A stretch of 64,000 nucleotides of DNA from Strongylocentrotus purpuratus (taxonomy: Eukaryota; Echinodermata; Echinoidea; Camarodonta; Strongylocentrotidae), in the NCBI RefSeq assembly GCF_000002235.5, contig NW_022145564.1:347501-411500 (forward strand). The letters run 5' to 3'. A model generated the notes under the pieces. It was not told the DNA's origin, made no database searches, and saw only the letters and a list, made by a program, of their open reading frames with translations. This document shows positions 11,364-23,648 of the stretch, one piece after another. Each line of letters starts with the position of its first letter. Within the stretch, counting starts at the first letter, position 1. The position numbers were made by a program, and so were the translations under genes.

Positions 11364-14300
11364 AGATATTCGGTAGAAATAAGCGAGTTTGTTTTTTTAA
11401 AGTCAAAGCCAAATACAAACCATGTATATTGTCTTCCTCGTATCTCCTCTTGTCAAATATTATAAAAGCACGACAATTTTGTATCAGAGATGTTGTTGTT
11501 GTTTTTTTTGTATAAGAAGTGACACGTGTTTCCTTTATCAGACGCAGAAACTATAGTGAAAAGTTAATATATTTTCGGATTATTCATATTTATTCCCTTC
11601 TCTTTCTATTTCAGTTCCATCTTTATAATATTGCAACCTACACCAATATTCTCTTCTCTCTAAAAACTTTCGCATTCCGGAAAGGCATACAACATGTATA
11701 CATGGGTTGTCATACAATATTGTCACCAATCATAATATATTATGATATATACATTGTGAGCAATCGCGTCTGACGCATATGTTCAAATATGAATTACTGT
11801 ATAAATGAAAGAGATTTATAAAGAGGGGAGAGAGTGCCAAAAAAGAAAGGTATATAGATGTGTTTATTGAATGTAGAAACGTGGAATCAGAAAGAAACTA
11901 TACTTCCAGATTTGTATTAGACAAAAAAAGGTTTTAACAGTAATAGTTGTTAGAATATTAAGAATTAGAAAAGCTGTGAATCCCATTTTTGTATTTTATA
12001 TATTTGTAAATATGTATGATATCAGAGTATACACTCTTTATTGATTTAGTTATTATCTATATCACAAATTTGATTAGCTTGTTATCTGTACAATTATGAG
12101 CAAATTTTATCAGATTTTAAATCGAAAAAAGTGGTGTGCAAATCAAAAGAATTTTATACTGAGAGTTTTGAACGATAACTATTTATATTCAGGTTTCATC
12201 TTACTCGCTTAAATGCAGGGGATTTGAGATCTACTTTTTAGTCATATTAGTCCTTGTTTACTTAGAGATGAACCCACTTAAAAATAGGATCCAGTTTTCA
12301 ACGAATCTCTTGAACCTGTTCGACCAGATATTAAAATGTACTTTATGCTGCTATTACGTACTACTTGATGATAATTTATTATATTCATTTGATGAAACAT
12401 GAAATATAAGATGGTGACGTGTTCTCAATCCTCTCAAAAGGGCTATATATCTCCTTATGGGGTTTGAGATTACGGAGTGCTTGTTTATAGGTCAAATAGC
12501 ATTGCGGGAAGCATTGTTGTCGAAACATTCACATAACATAGACATAATTCTGTATAGCATGGAAACAAACATGTGATGATTTATGAGGGTAATGATGGTA
12601 ACCATGGTAACTCAAGTTTTAATTTCAGATATGCACCTGATTATTTAAATACGCAGCTTTTACACAAATCTTTTTCACTTTATTAAAGAATTATAGAACA
12701 AAGGGCGAAGAACAAAGATAATAGTCAAATATATCAATTATATTTATTGTAGATGATTACAGCTATATTTCCCCTATTTTTAATTTTCAGTCGATAACTC
12801 TCAAATCAGTATTATAATTCGCAAAATTTTCCTCTCTATTCATCCGTTTGAGAATATTTTGGAGAAAGTCATATTTTCGGGCTAATTCTGCATCCAGATT
12901 CACAGCTCGTACTAATTTCGTTTCCTAAAGGGTTTCCTTCCCTATCTTCAGGGGCGGAGTGGAACTGACATTCGGTTAGGGAATTCCGATACAATCAATA
13001 AGCCATCCCTTATTAATCAATTCTTTCAAAATCGGATGGCAAGATGATTGTGAATGTCTGTGCTGTGCAGGACATGAGTGCAAAATGCTATACCAAAGAT
13101 GTTTTACCTAATGCGAAATGAGTAGTACCTCGTGCTATGCTTTTTAATTTACCTTTCTGATTTGATAATGAATCCACTTAATTCATATTTCACAGTCTTA
13201 TACAAAATTCTTAGATACCCTGGATTTCAAAATCGACCCTAACTTCTGCTGCAAAGCAACCTGTGTCTGGTCGTAGGCGATTCACTTGAATCCATGGCTT
13301 CCTGGCATGGTTGCTGCCAGAATGCTGAGAGGACAAAGCTTTAAAATATTGGTTGAGCCTCTCAGGGCTAACTGATCCTGGAGCACCAGCTTCCTAAAGG
13401 TTCTCCACATAATGGGCGCAGAATCCCTCTTGAGCGCAGTCTGCGCTGAGACTGGTATATGGGACTGGTTTATTGCGTGCGATAGATTGTGGATAGAACC
13501 CGCAGCCAATGGTTGATATTTTTTAAGTTTTAGAACCCAATCTAATATCAATTCCCCTGTCGTAATCAAGTCCACTCTATATTACTGTCTTTGTCTTTCA
13601 ATGTTAAATTTTCCCTCCTTAAGTTGTTACAAATTCCTTTATTTCCACTTTCTGCGTTTCTAATTGCTTTTGTGTTTGAGCAAGATTTTATGATTCAATG
13701 ATTGTACAATATTTTTTCTTCAAAAATGCATATTTTGTATATATTTTGGTTTGCATTTGTAAATTATGATTGATTTTATTAATTCTGTATATGATTACTT
13801 GTGTTTGTTTTTCTTTGATTTGAATTTTTTTCTTTTGATTTGGTTTTATTTGCTGTGTATTAATACAGACTGTCAGATCCTACTAATTTGGAGGGACTAG
13901 TATTTAATTAGAACCCTTCTTGTTGTTACAAGTTACGCTGGTATTACGTTGTGAAACCTCGTCATGTCATGACGTCAGGTTAACCGAAATTAAGGGGGCG
14001 GGGGCAACGATATCTACATCTACAACATAACATCATGCTGGCAAATAGTAATACTTATTTTAAGGCCTGGTTCATAAATGACGAGATAAAACCGCGGCGG
14101 TTTTTTAAAAATGACGTAACTTGTAATACGCTTTATGTTTCTGTATCTTATAACACAGTGCTAAGTGAAAACCAATACGCGCAGGACCTTAGTTGCGCGC
14201 GGTTGCCATTTATTTACACAAAATAAAAACCGCTGCAGTTGACCGCGTCATAAATGAACGAGCCTTAAGGCAGGTGAAATGGAGAGGGAGATATCTGTGT

Positions 14301-15338
14301 TTAACAGACTTCTTTACGCTTCACCATTAGTAATAATAGTAGTTCCCTATTTGATCTTTGCTTATTTATTTCTGCTTTTAATTTGTGATAAGGAGGTTGG
14401 ATTTTGTTGATGACTTATAACGACACTCTTGCAGTGTTTTCACTCTCATATCCTGAAATTAAATTTCCCATAGAAGAATCTATAAAATATATAGCTGTTT
14501 CTTTATTCCAATATAGCACAAAGCTAATGTATACATGCTAGAATGTTGGAATCCAAATACTACTATAGGGTATAGATATACAAAATAGCTCTTTTATTGT
14601 ATCTCTACGTAGCAAGCAAACCATTTATTTGAGGATTTGTGGATATTTATGAGTTGTTCTATGTTCACTTTCCCTTCATTTTCCTTCATACTATGTTAAC
14701 AACACCCTCCCCCTGAAAGCATTCACCAAAATAGGAATAACAGTTACGCATTTCATTCCTAAAAAGGTTGTCAACTGTTGCAATCGATCGTAATACAGAG
14801 AGCGCCATCTACTGTTGTAATTGCATAATGATCTTTGGCGTATTGTGTATTCCATCGAATTCCAACTCTATATTTGATTTAAATGGTGCAGTTTTCATTG
14901 TTGTAAGTGCAACGAATAAGAAACAATGATGTATTTACCAAACTTCGAACAGGGTTCTGAAATTGTACAAGTTTTAAATTACTTGCGACACTTTACAATG
15001 AAAGATTTTGACAAAATGTAGAAAGATTTTGTAATTCTTAAAGTATTTTCCTACCTCGTAAACATAAAGCATTTATTCTTGTCCAATGTTTCACGTCATG
15101 AGTATGAACGCATGATTGTAATCATCGCCATATCCTCAATGCTGACTGTTGCAATGGAACTCATCCCGGGTGGACAGTTTGACAAGATATATCTGCCTAG
15201 TATACCAGTTGGACACCGGGGTGTAACCAATATATTGCTTGTCTAAGCAAAATTAAATAAATTCATCCATTTTCGAGCCTTCAAACCAGGCAGGACATAG
15301 CAATCTTTCTTATATATAATATGATGGGTCGCACATTG

Positions 15339-15486
15339 CCCTGCTTCATGAAAGTTTCTTTATCAATCATAAATGCTAAATTTCTATGACAAATTTGCTC
15401 TCATCCAATCAAATGCCACAATTTCAGTAGCTTATAAGAGTTATTATGACGTGTTATTGGTAACAGGTTTTATGAAACAGGGTCCA
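15339..15486. mobile_element. Foldback MITE
   Basis: CCCTGCTTCATGAAAG at the left pairs with TTTTATGAAACAGGG at the right. Length and internal AT content resemble the 11217 element, so it is probably the same broad family. Confidence 0.6.
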
Positions 15487-15969
15487 GGTTTTAACGTTTA
15501 CTATTTTTGTAGTTAAATAGCTGATTTTCCTAATTTTTGTTGTGATTTTGTTTTTTTTTCCATTGAAAGGAAGAAAAATTCCTGAGTCGCATATGGATAC
15601 TGATTTGGATAGCAATAAAGAAAGAGTACGTGTGAAAACCTACAACTGTTTGAGATTGGATTGTTGTTTTATTGTGTATGTTATTGCCTTTTGAATGTAC
15701 AAAACCCTACTTTAATAATAACTCCACTAAATATTATGATTTCTATAGGTAGGCATGGACATATTTGCCTAGTTTAGTTTGTCAAACCCTCGAACATATC
15801 GACTAAAAAGAAAGTCAAAATTGAAAAACTCTGGGGAACTTTATTTGTGATGGCCATATTTTTGTAGATATGCCTCCCCCTTTTCAAGGAAAAAATATGA
15901 ATTTCAATATTATCATATCCAATGTTCGATTACTCTAATTCTTATCATTATCAACGTCATCAGCATTAT

Positions 15970-15972
15970 CCA

Positions 15973-16005
<33 letters not shown>

Positions 16006-16430
16006 CTCCTCCTTCTCCTCCTCCTCCTCCTCCATCTTTTTTTCTTTTTCTTCTGCTTCTCTTCTTTGTTCACCATCAACCTCATCATATTCCCCTTCAT
16101 CTTTTTCTTTTTCTTCCTTCTTCTTTTTATTATTATTTATATTATTATTTTTCTCTTCTCTGTTCAACAACGTCATCATTCTTCTCTTCATCACCTTCGT
16201 CTTCTTTTTCGTTATTCTTCATTCTATCACCACCAAAACGTGACAAATCTTAAAGACCATTGTCACCATACTCAAACGCTCTCTCATTCTCTCTCTCTCT
16301 CTCTCTCTCTTTCTTTATATATTTATCTCTCTTTATCTATCTATCTATCTATCTCTCTTTCTCTCCTTCACTCTTTCGTTTTATTTCTCTCCATCCCATC
16401 CTCGTCTATCTCTGTCCTTCTCAGACATAC
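15970..16430. repeat. CT/pyrimidine-rich low-complexity region
   Basis: Several (CT)n, (CTC)n, (TTC)n and (CTAT)n runs follow one another. Long open frames on both strands are artefacts of the repeats. Confidence 0.9.
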
Positions 16431-17412
16431 AAATTAAGCCAAGTCTTTGTATATAATTTGATCAGTCATGGCATATTTATTTATTTTTAACATTTCAAAA
16501 TATCGCTTTGCATATCCAAATTTGATCTTATATTTTGTATTCAAGCACTCATAAATGAAGATAATAAAAGTGATTATTAAAATCGAATGAATTAAATATA
16601 TAGTATTTAAGAAAATAAGGGAATGTGAAACAGATACATATTATTATATGTAACTCAATGGAAAGAAAACTAAACGAGATACAAGCAATGTGGTAATGAA
16701 AGAAATTGAGATTTTCGAAGTTTGTACGAACTTACTACTTTGTCTTTGAATATAACTGTATTTTTCAAAATGAATATTTCTCTCTCCTAGATGTATTTTC
16801 CTTCGTTTCATCAACTGTTTAACACTATGTGATTACCTAATTATAAACAATAATTAAATTCGATTTTGACACATCAATAGATTATATTCCGAATGCAATA
16901 TTAAAATGATCATATTTGTTCAGCCAAGGTAAAAATAGCAGTAGAAAATATTCTGAGTTGACAGCTGCACAAATCGGTATCAAATGAAATACAATTGAAA
17001 GACATTGCAATACCTATTGTTCTAAAAAAAAGGAAGAAAGATAAGAAATATTGCCTAGGTAACAAACCAAACTCTCAAAATCAAACTCCTTTAATAGTTG
17101 GCCCCTGTACAAGTAAATCATGTCCAATATGAGACTGCTTAAACACAATCATTACATAAACGAGTTGAAAAGCTTTGCTACAGCCAAAGAGACTGAAAGA
17201 ATACCAACGAGACCCAACAGCCCACGAGACCGACAGCCTAGGGGACTTAACATCCCCCTATAGTCTAATAATACTAGACTAACGAGCGGGAATCACGAGG
17301 CTTTTGCAGACTTAATTGAGTGTTCACTAGACCGTGTGACAGTGTCGGTCTCCTGGTCAGTCGGTCTCGTAGGCCGACAGTTCCCCTGGCTGCTGACAGC
17401 CTGCTTCGATTC

Positions 17413-17418
17413 TTTATT
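17413..17418 (-). terminator. Candidate poly(A) signal of the five-Ig gene
   Basis: The minus strand reads AATAAA about 410 bases downstream of the stop of the five-Ig gene. No closer canonical hexamer was chosen. Confidence 0.45.
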
Positions 17419-17825
17419 AAAAAGAACGCTTGTCGCTAAATAGTATACACAATAAAATAATCGCTCTGTCCAACAGTCAAGGTTTCCATATTCATGGCGA
17501 CGCTCTCTTGGTGTTCGTCGTAAAGTTCATAAATATTGCTTCTTAATTCATCTCTAGACCAATCAGGTGAAAGCCTCTCGACCTTGCCAGCACAGGATGA
17601 TGAATATTCATTAGTTCAGAATAAAACCAGTACTAATCAGGTTATAATACTGTCTTCTCTTTACACGGACCTGATGACGTCATGATAATGTCACGTGACA
17701 GAATGTAGCCCCAGTCGTTAGCGGAGTGATATCAAACATGGCAAGAATGTGACTCGGTTGTAAAACCTCTCAGCATAATTATCGCTGTTCATCTGTTTCA
17801 TACACTTTGCTCATGTTGATGTATT

Positions 17826-20800
17826 CTAGGATTTCTGTAAAGAAAAGATGAAAAACAAAAGAAACAGGATTAGATTGAGGGTTCACAATTTTTGAAACAT
17901 TTGCAAAATTAAATTGAAAGAAAATCCATACTAATTGTTATTTCATTAGATGATTTTGCTTTAAATATATATTGCCGAAATGCATATTTTCATTTACTTA
18001 TATCAAGATGACTTTGCTTTAAAAATATGTTTGAAGTCGTAAAATAGATAACAACAATATTTTGCTGATAGGTAGAAATATTTTTCCATCCTCCATTTAC
18101 ATTGAATAGCGGCCATCTATAAATGCATCAAGTTAACGGTGACCATTTTCTGGTTATCTAGGCTACTTAGTTTGGCGGAAGAATTTTGTCAATATTATAA
18201 GAGGCATTGTGTTATAATAAACAAGAGGAATGTATTAAATAATTTTGAAAGTATAAGTTTTTATTGAATGAAACTTCGACTAAAGAGTTATCAAGTATCC
18301 TCAATCATGTAAGTAGAATTTCAAGTCACTAAGTTAAGGTCTAAGGTCATTTCAGGTCAACAAACTTACATCTTTCTTATGCTTCCTGTGTTTCTTCTTC
18401 TTCTTCTCTGGTTCCGGGACGACCAGATCAGACCTAAGACCCTGGAGCTCCCTCAGCTTCCTCTCGTACTCATCCCTCTTCTGATACTCTCCTGGTGACA
18501 GGGAGATCTTTCCATTTTGTACCGGTCTGTCCTTTGAATCCCTTCGGCTTGACCTGTCCCCCGAGCTTGGGCCACCCTGTGGGTAGCCATCTTGGTAGTG
18601 GGGAAGCGGTGAGTGTCCATCGATGGGGTACATGGGTGGGTAGGTAGGATAGACGCCTGGGTCACGACCAGCACTAGGTCGGATGTAGCCTGCGATGGTT
18701 GGTAGTCCCTCATGATCACCATCACGCGTGCTTAGGGGGTTAGGAGCCCTGGAGGAATCATGCTCAAGGACCTTCGACTTGTCCTTCCTGTGTTTCTTAT
18801 CCTTCTTCTCCTTCTTGTCCTTCTTGTCTGTCTTGTGCTTTCGGTGTTTCTTGTGCTTCTTCTTCTCATCCACAGCCTCCATCGTGATGCCACCGTTCTG
18901 CATGCTGTCCATGTGAGTAGCTCCGATGAAGAAGTTCTTGTTGGGGATCTGTTTGGTCATGCCATCAGCTTCAGCATCAGGGTGAACTAGAGGGAACAAC
19001 CAGAAATACATATACACATTATAAGTTTGCCTTCGTCTCAAGGAAAAAAAAAGATATATACATGTCATGACAAATCCTCCTTCCATTGAATAGAAACTAT
19101 ATTTTTTTAGAACAAAATTAGCTGACTGTACTTATCATAGCGAAGGGCTGTCGAGGGTTTGATTGTGAGTAGGTCAAAGGTTTTTAGGACATTGTCCTAT
19201 ATCATGCATATCAACGAACTCCATGTTATTCAAATACATATCCCGACACTGCCAATCTGGATACAGCTTTTCTTTAAGAAAAATCCTTTCAGGAGAGGTA
19301 TGTTAACTTTCCCCACAACCTTACTTAGTTCGAATCCCTATGACTGTCTGCAAACTGTTGACATAGCATAGAATCTATGGCACCACTCTTGTCCCTTAAC
19401 TTGGGAGTTAAGATAACTTACTTGTTCTGTTCCTCTTGTTCATCCTATGGCACACCCACACGATGAATCCAATGACAAGCGCCACAAAGATGATAGTAGC
19501 AATCAGACCAAGGGCAGCCAGCACATAGGTCGTCAAATTATCCTCTGTAAAAGAGAGACATTATTTAAACAAAGTTAGCGTATTAAATCTTCAACAAATG
19601 AATTGCATTTTGCCTAAATATCAAAAGAAAATATTATTTTAATCAGAGGAAGCAAACAGAATTGATGCATGATCTGCATGGCAATGATTCGCTTAGATTC
19701 ATATTGAAACTCACACAAAAATCCCTTCTTACAGCACTCACAGAGATGACAAAACGCCACAATCTGCTCATTGATTCGCTCGCCCAAAAGTAAAAAATCA
19801 CTTGTTTCTGGTATCTAAAAGTTAATAGCCATGCTTATTAAACATAATGATTATATTAACTTGCATTTTGTTTATATATTAGAGCTACAAGTTATAGTGT
19901 AAATCACACTTGTAACATAGGGTACATACCTTTAATAGTTAATACAATGTTTGTACGTCTTTGATCAATACGGTTGAATGCCTCACACTGCACGGTAGCG
20001 TCATCCATACTGAGTGTCGCACTTCCTATGGTCAGCGTAGATGAATCCTTTCCATTGGTCGTTTCAATGACAAACCTGAACAGAGAACCAATCAGAACAT
20101 TCGTTATAGAAACATTGCAGTGTTAGCGCTTCGAGATGGCTTACATGATAATATATACATAGCAACGGAATGATACATATTTTAAATTATTTACTCAGAG
20201 CTCCCTGTTATTTGGAGGAGTACATATTGTTGTTGTTTATTGATAAAAGTGTTTTTCAAAATACCCGGAATCAACGTGAAATAATGTCCCGATGTCAGAG
20301 CACCCCCGATTCAGTGAAGAGACGAAAGTGTTGTTACTAACCTTCCATCATCATTTCCGATCTCTGCTCCGTTATAGTACCATCTGTACCCCAGGACCAC
20401 TGGGTCACCTACAGCACTGCATATGATCTCACCAGGTTTGTCTTCCTCGATGGTAAGTCGGCTTGTATCAGTAGTAACATTGATGGTAGCAATCACTTGA
20501 AAGGACAAAAATAAATCAAAAGAATTATATATTTTGAAAGTAATTCATAACACACAATCGAGAAGACTTTCAAACAAATAAACCGACTTAAATTTCTATA
20601 TGCTTTCGCGTCTCCTATTAAATGTACAAACGTGCTAATTATCACGTAATGCGAACATGATTTCCATAGGGAAACATAATAATTAGGCTTTGCGATCCTG
20701 TTCATACATCATGAGTAGAAACATTTAAGGGAATGCTTATTTAGTTGATGGTTCCAATAACTGAAAAAGATTAACTAAATGATTGATTGATGGGTTGATA

Positions 20801-23617
20801 ACTTACGAGCAAATTGGAGTGCCGGAAGTGAGCATTCCTTTGGCTCGGTATAAGCTGGATGAGTAGACCTGCATGTATAGACGGCGCCGCTGAGCTCCGT
20901 GGTCAATACCAAAGTGACCGAGTTGGTCGCGCTGGAATCATCTTCGGTTTGGTTCCCGAAGAAGGTGTTAGCGTCGAGATCGTTTGACCAGGTCAGTGTG
21001 GGCTGGGGGGCTCCCCCTGATGACTCGCACGTGATTGTGACGGTGTCTCCCTCGCTCAGGATTGAAGCGGGCGTCAAGGAACATTCAGGAGACATAGTGT
21101 TTGGCTCAATAGCAGCTAAAGAGGGGGAAATGAGAAGGAAAAAAATGAATATAAGGTTGCATATTTTTTACATAGATAAGTCATCTGTCAAAGTAGTCTT
21201 GTTACGCCTTGATCTATCATGGGTATATGCGTGTTATAAGTTCATAAACATGTATTATATATACGACCGGGGTAATGATATTTACGAAGTAAAGCGCTTA
21301 AAAACGAAGTATTAAGTGCCATGAAAGTGTGATTAGTGTGGTGATGATGATGATGATTCGCAACATTTAGATGTCGTTATTTTAACCAAGGATTCAAAGG
21401 CGCTTGATCCTTAAATAGGTAAGTTTGGAGGCATGACTTGAATGATTTGTTCTAGACTGGTTAAGTTTGGACATTATGATACATACCTTCCACTGTGAGG
21501 GTTGCAGGCGATGAAGACACGGGGGAATCTACCTCCGACTGTGAGAGGACACAGAAATAGATGGCCTGGTCATTCTCTTCCACTCTACTGATGTACAGTT
21601 CATATTTGCCCTCCTCATCGGTGCCTTGGATAGACAGACGACCGCTGAAAACAACAGAAGAGGGAAACAACGTTATCTCTCAAAAATAAATTGTTTCCAT
21701 CTCTACAATCATAAACAAACAAGTAATATTATATCATCGTAGATGTTAACCATACTCTTTATTAACAACCTGGCCATTGGGAATTAGGGGTTTCCCAAAA
21801 TGAACCTCTGAATACTAAGGCTTAAAGACCGGTTGGTTTGTGATCTGAAGCCTGTTAATATGTACCCCTTGTCGGTCGCATCGTAATCCCTCTACGGTAT
21901 GGTATACATGTATGTGGACATGGTGGACTGCTACTTGGTACTTGGTAGGATTCCTCCAAAAGACGCCGTTAAGGTGTTTAAACTGGAGGTTGATAGAATG
22001 CTTACCTTGCATCTCCGTTGACTAGTTCCCTATTCCTGCTGATCTGGACGCCATCTTTAATCCAGAGCACAGACCCTGATAGAGCCGACACGTAGCATAC
22101 CATGGTAGCCGATGTACCAACTACAGCTGTCACATCAGACGGTGGGATCACAATGCTCTGGACTTCACTTGCATCTCGAACAGTCAGCTCGGCGTTTCCT
22201 GAAGCAATGGCGTCGCTGTCCCCTGCAGCACTCACGCGGCAGCTGTACGTCCCCATATCGCTTTCTTGAAGAGTAACGATCTGGAGGTTAAACTCGCCGT
22301 TCGACGCCGTACCGATGATGCTGTAACGAGTGAGAGAGGTGTCGGTGATCGCGGAGTCCTCGCTGATGACGGAGCCGTCTTTAAGCCACTCGACGGTGCC
22401 CTCTTTGTTTTCGATGACGCATAGAAGAGTGGCGGAGTTACCGGTAAGGGCCGGAGTGTCGCTGGGTCCAGTGCTGAATGCCTGGACTGGAATCGCTGTG
22501 AAATACAAAATGAAAAATACAAAACATTATCGTTAATTGCATGACACTTGTTGGACACATGGTTATCATGAGCTATTAACGTGTTTCCAAAGTAGATTAA
22601 ACTTCAAATAATAAAAGTCTATTTTTTGTACCAAAATTAATTAAAATTAAACTTGTTTTTGATTTATGACCAGTCGGTTTGGAATCAGCTTAGAGTCAGT
22701 TCGCACTGAGACTGAGGCATAAAACTTGGATGGATAAATGTTCTTAGGTCCATGATGAAATCGCCATCAAAGATTCCGACTTACGTGAGACGGTGAGTTG
22801 AGCTGCTGATGAGCTCAGAGCAGAGCTTGATCCTGCCGCTGACACCCTGCACATATAGCTCCCAGAATCACTCTCAGTCAGATTCATGATGAGGAGATTA
22901 TAACTCCCGCTTGCGTCATCTCCTGTGATCTCATAATCACCAGTGCCGACGATGACTCGATCTGCTGAGATGGCTGTAGTACTGTCTTTAACCCATGTCA
23001 GAGCTCCTTCCTTGCCTGTTACGGAGCAGAGGAGGATAACCGATTCACCGATAGCACGCTCGTATGTGGGGTCGGGCTGGATCTGGAAGGCTTGCTGTGC
23101 AGAACCTAAGACAACAACCAAAACAAGAGTTATAACGAGTTTAAAATTAAATGGCGCCTGACCGGAATATGACTCCCCAAGGAGCGGAGAGTGTGCATTA
23201 GCATGTGCGGATTAGCAATTAAATCCAATGACCAGGGTAATAACAATTGCAATGTAAAACGCTCCGAACTGTTGTTAAAAGGAAGTTATATAGTGAAACA
23301 TAACAAAACCGTTTTTTTGAAATCGTCAAATTAAGCCATAACAATGAAGAGAAAGCCGAAATCGGACAAAATAAACGGAAACTAAAGGACCAAAGTTGAT
23401 CACTAAGGCAAATCCGACTGCATATAAACCCTGTGTTGCATTTGCTAAATTTAATCATTCATTAGTGAAGCTATTTATTTGGAGACTCTACATTTTCATT
23501 TCAATCGTGTCTTTTCATTGAAATAGGACGAGGTGGAATACACTTACCTTGATTAATGGAGAGGAGTATCATGGATACCACCGCTATCCCTCGTAACCAT
23601 GGCAACCGCGTCATCAT
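17826..23617 (-). CDS. Five-Ig single-pass membrane protein with Lys/His-rich cytoplasmic tail
   Basis: Ten coding exons, in transcript order: 23617-23548, 23105-22785, 22495-22006, 21644-21487, 21115-20807, 20495-20342, 20075-19930, 19544-19422, 18986-18370 and 17834-17826. The total is 2397 nt, 798 aa plus TAG, in frame throughout. The first exon encodes a signal peptide beginning MMTRLPWLRG. Ig1 fills one exon; Ig2 and half of Ig3 share one; Ig3 and Ig5 are each split over two; Ig4 has its own. Each has the C...W...C core, and Ig1-Ig3 share SYMCRV/TYSCRV/IYFCVL-type strands. The exon at 19.4-19.5 kb encodes the membrane segment. The tail (about 205 residues) holds repeated KKHKKHRKHK and DKKDKKEKK runs, a Pro/Tyr-rich part and a second KKKKKHRKHKK run. 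The last exon encodes only two residues and the stop. It is probably a cell-surface adhesion or recognition receptor; I cannot name an orthologue. Confidence 0.88.
23148..23262 (+). repeat. SINE 3' fragment
   Basis: GGCGCCTGACCGG, a CTCCCCAAGGAGCGGAGA motif and CCAATGACCAGGGTAATAAC match the body of the SINE at 38185-38275. It lies in the first coding intron of the five-Ig gene. Confidence 0.6.
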
Positions 23618-23648
23618 TGTCGACGGTGATGAATCCAATCAGAAACTG

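Larger units (their letters stand above)
10163..17412. other. KCNH 3' UTR and intergenic DNA, no further gene seen
   Basis: The stretch is AT-rich with stops in all frames. Candidate poly(A) signals (AATAAA near 14222 and 15250) cannot be ranked, so the 3' end of the KCNH transcript is undefined. Two foldback elements and two CT-rich tracts lie inside. The open frame at 13282-13575 has no recognisable domain or splice context. Confidence 0.6.

Noticed and set aside
13282..13575. 97-residue minus-strand open frame of normal composition
   Set aside because: No recognised domain, splice partner, promoter or second copy in the window; kept as unassigned.
15913..16437. Overlapping open frames on both strands
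   Set aside because: Composed of CT, CTC and TTC repeats.
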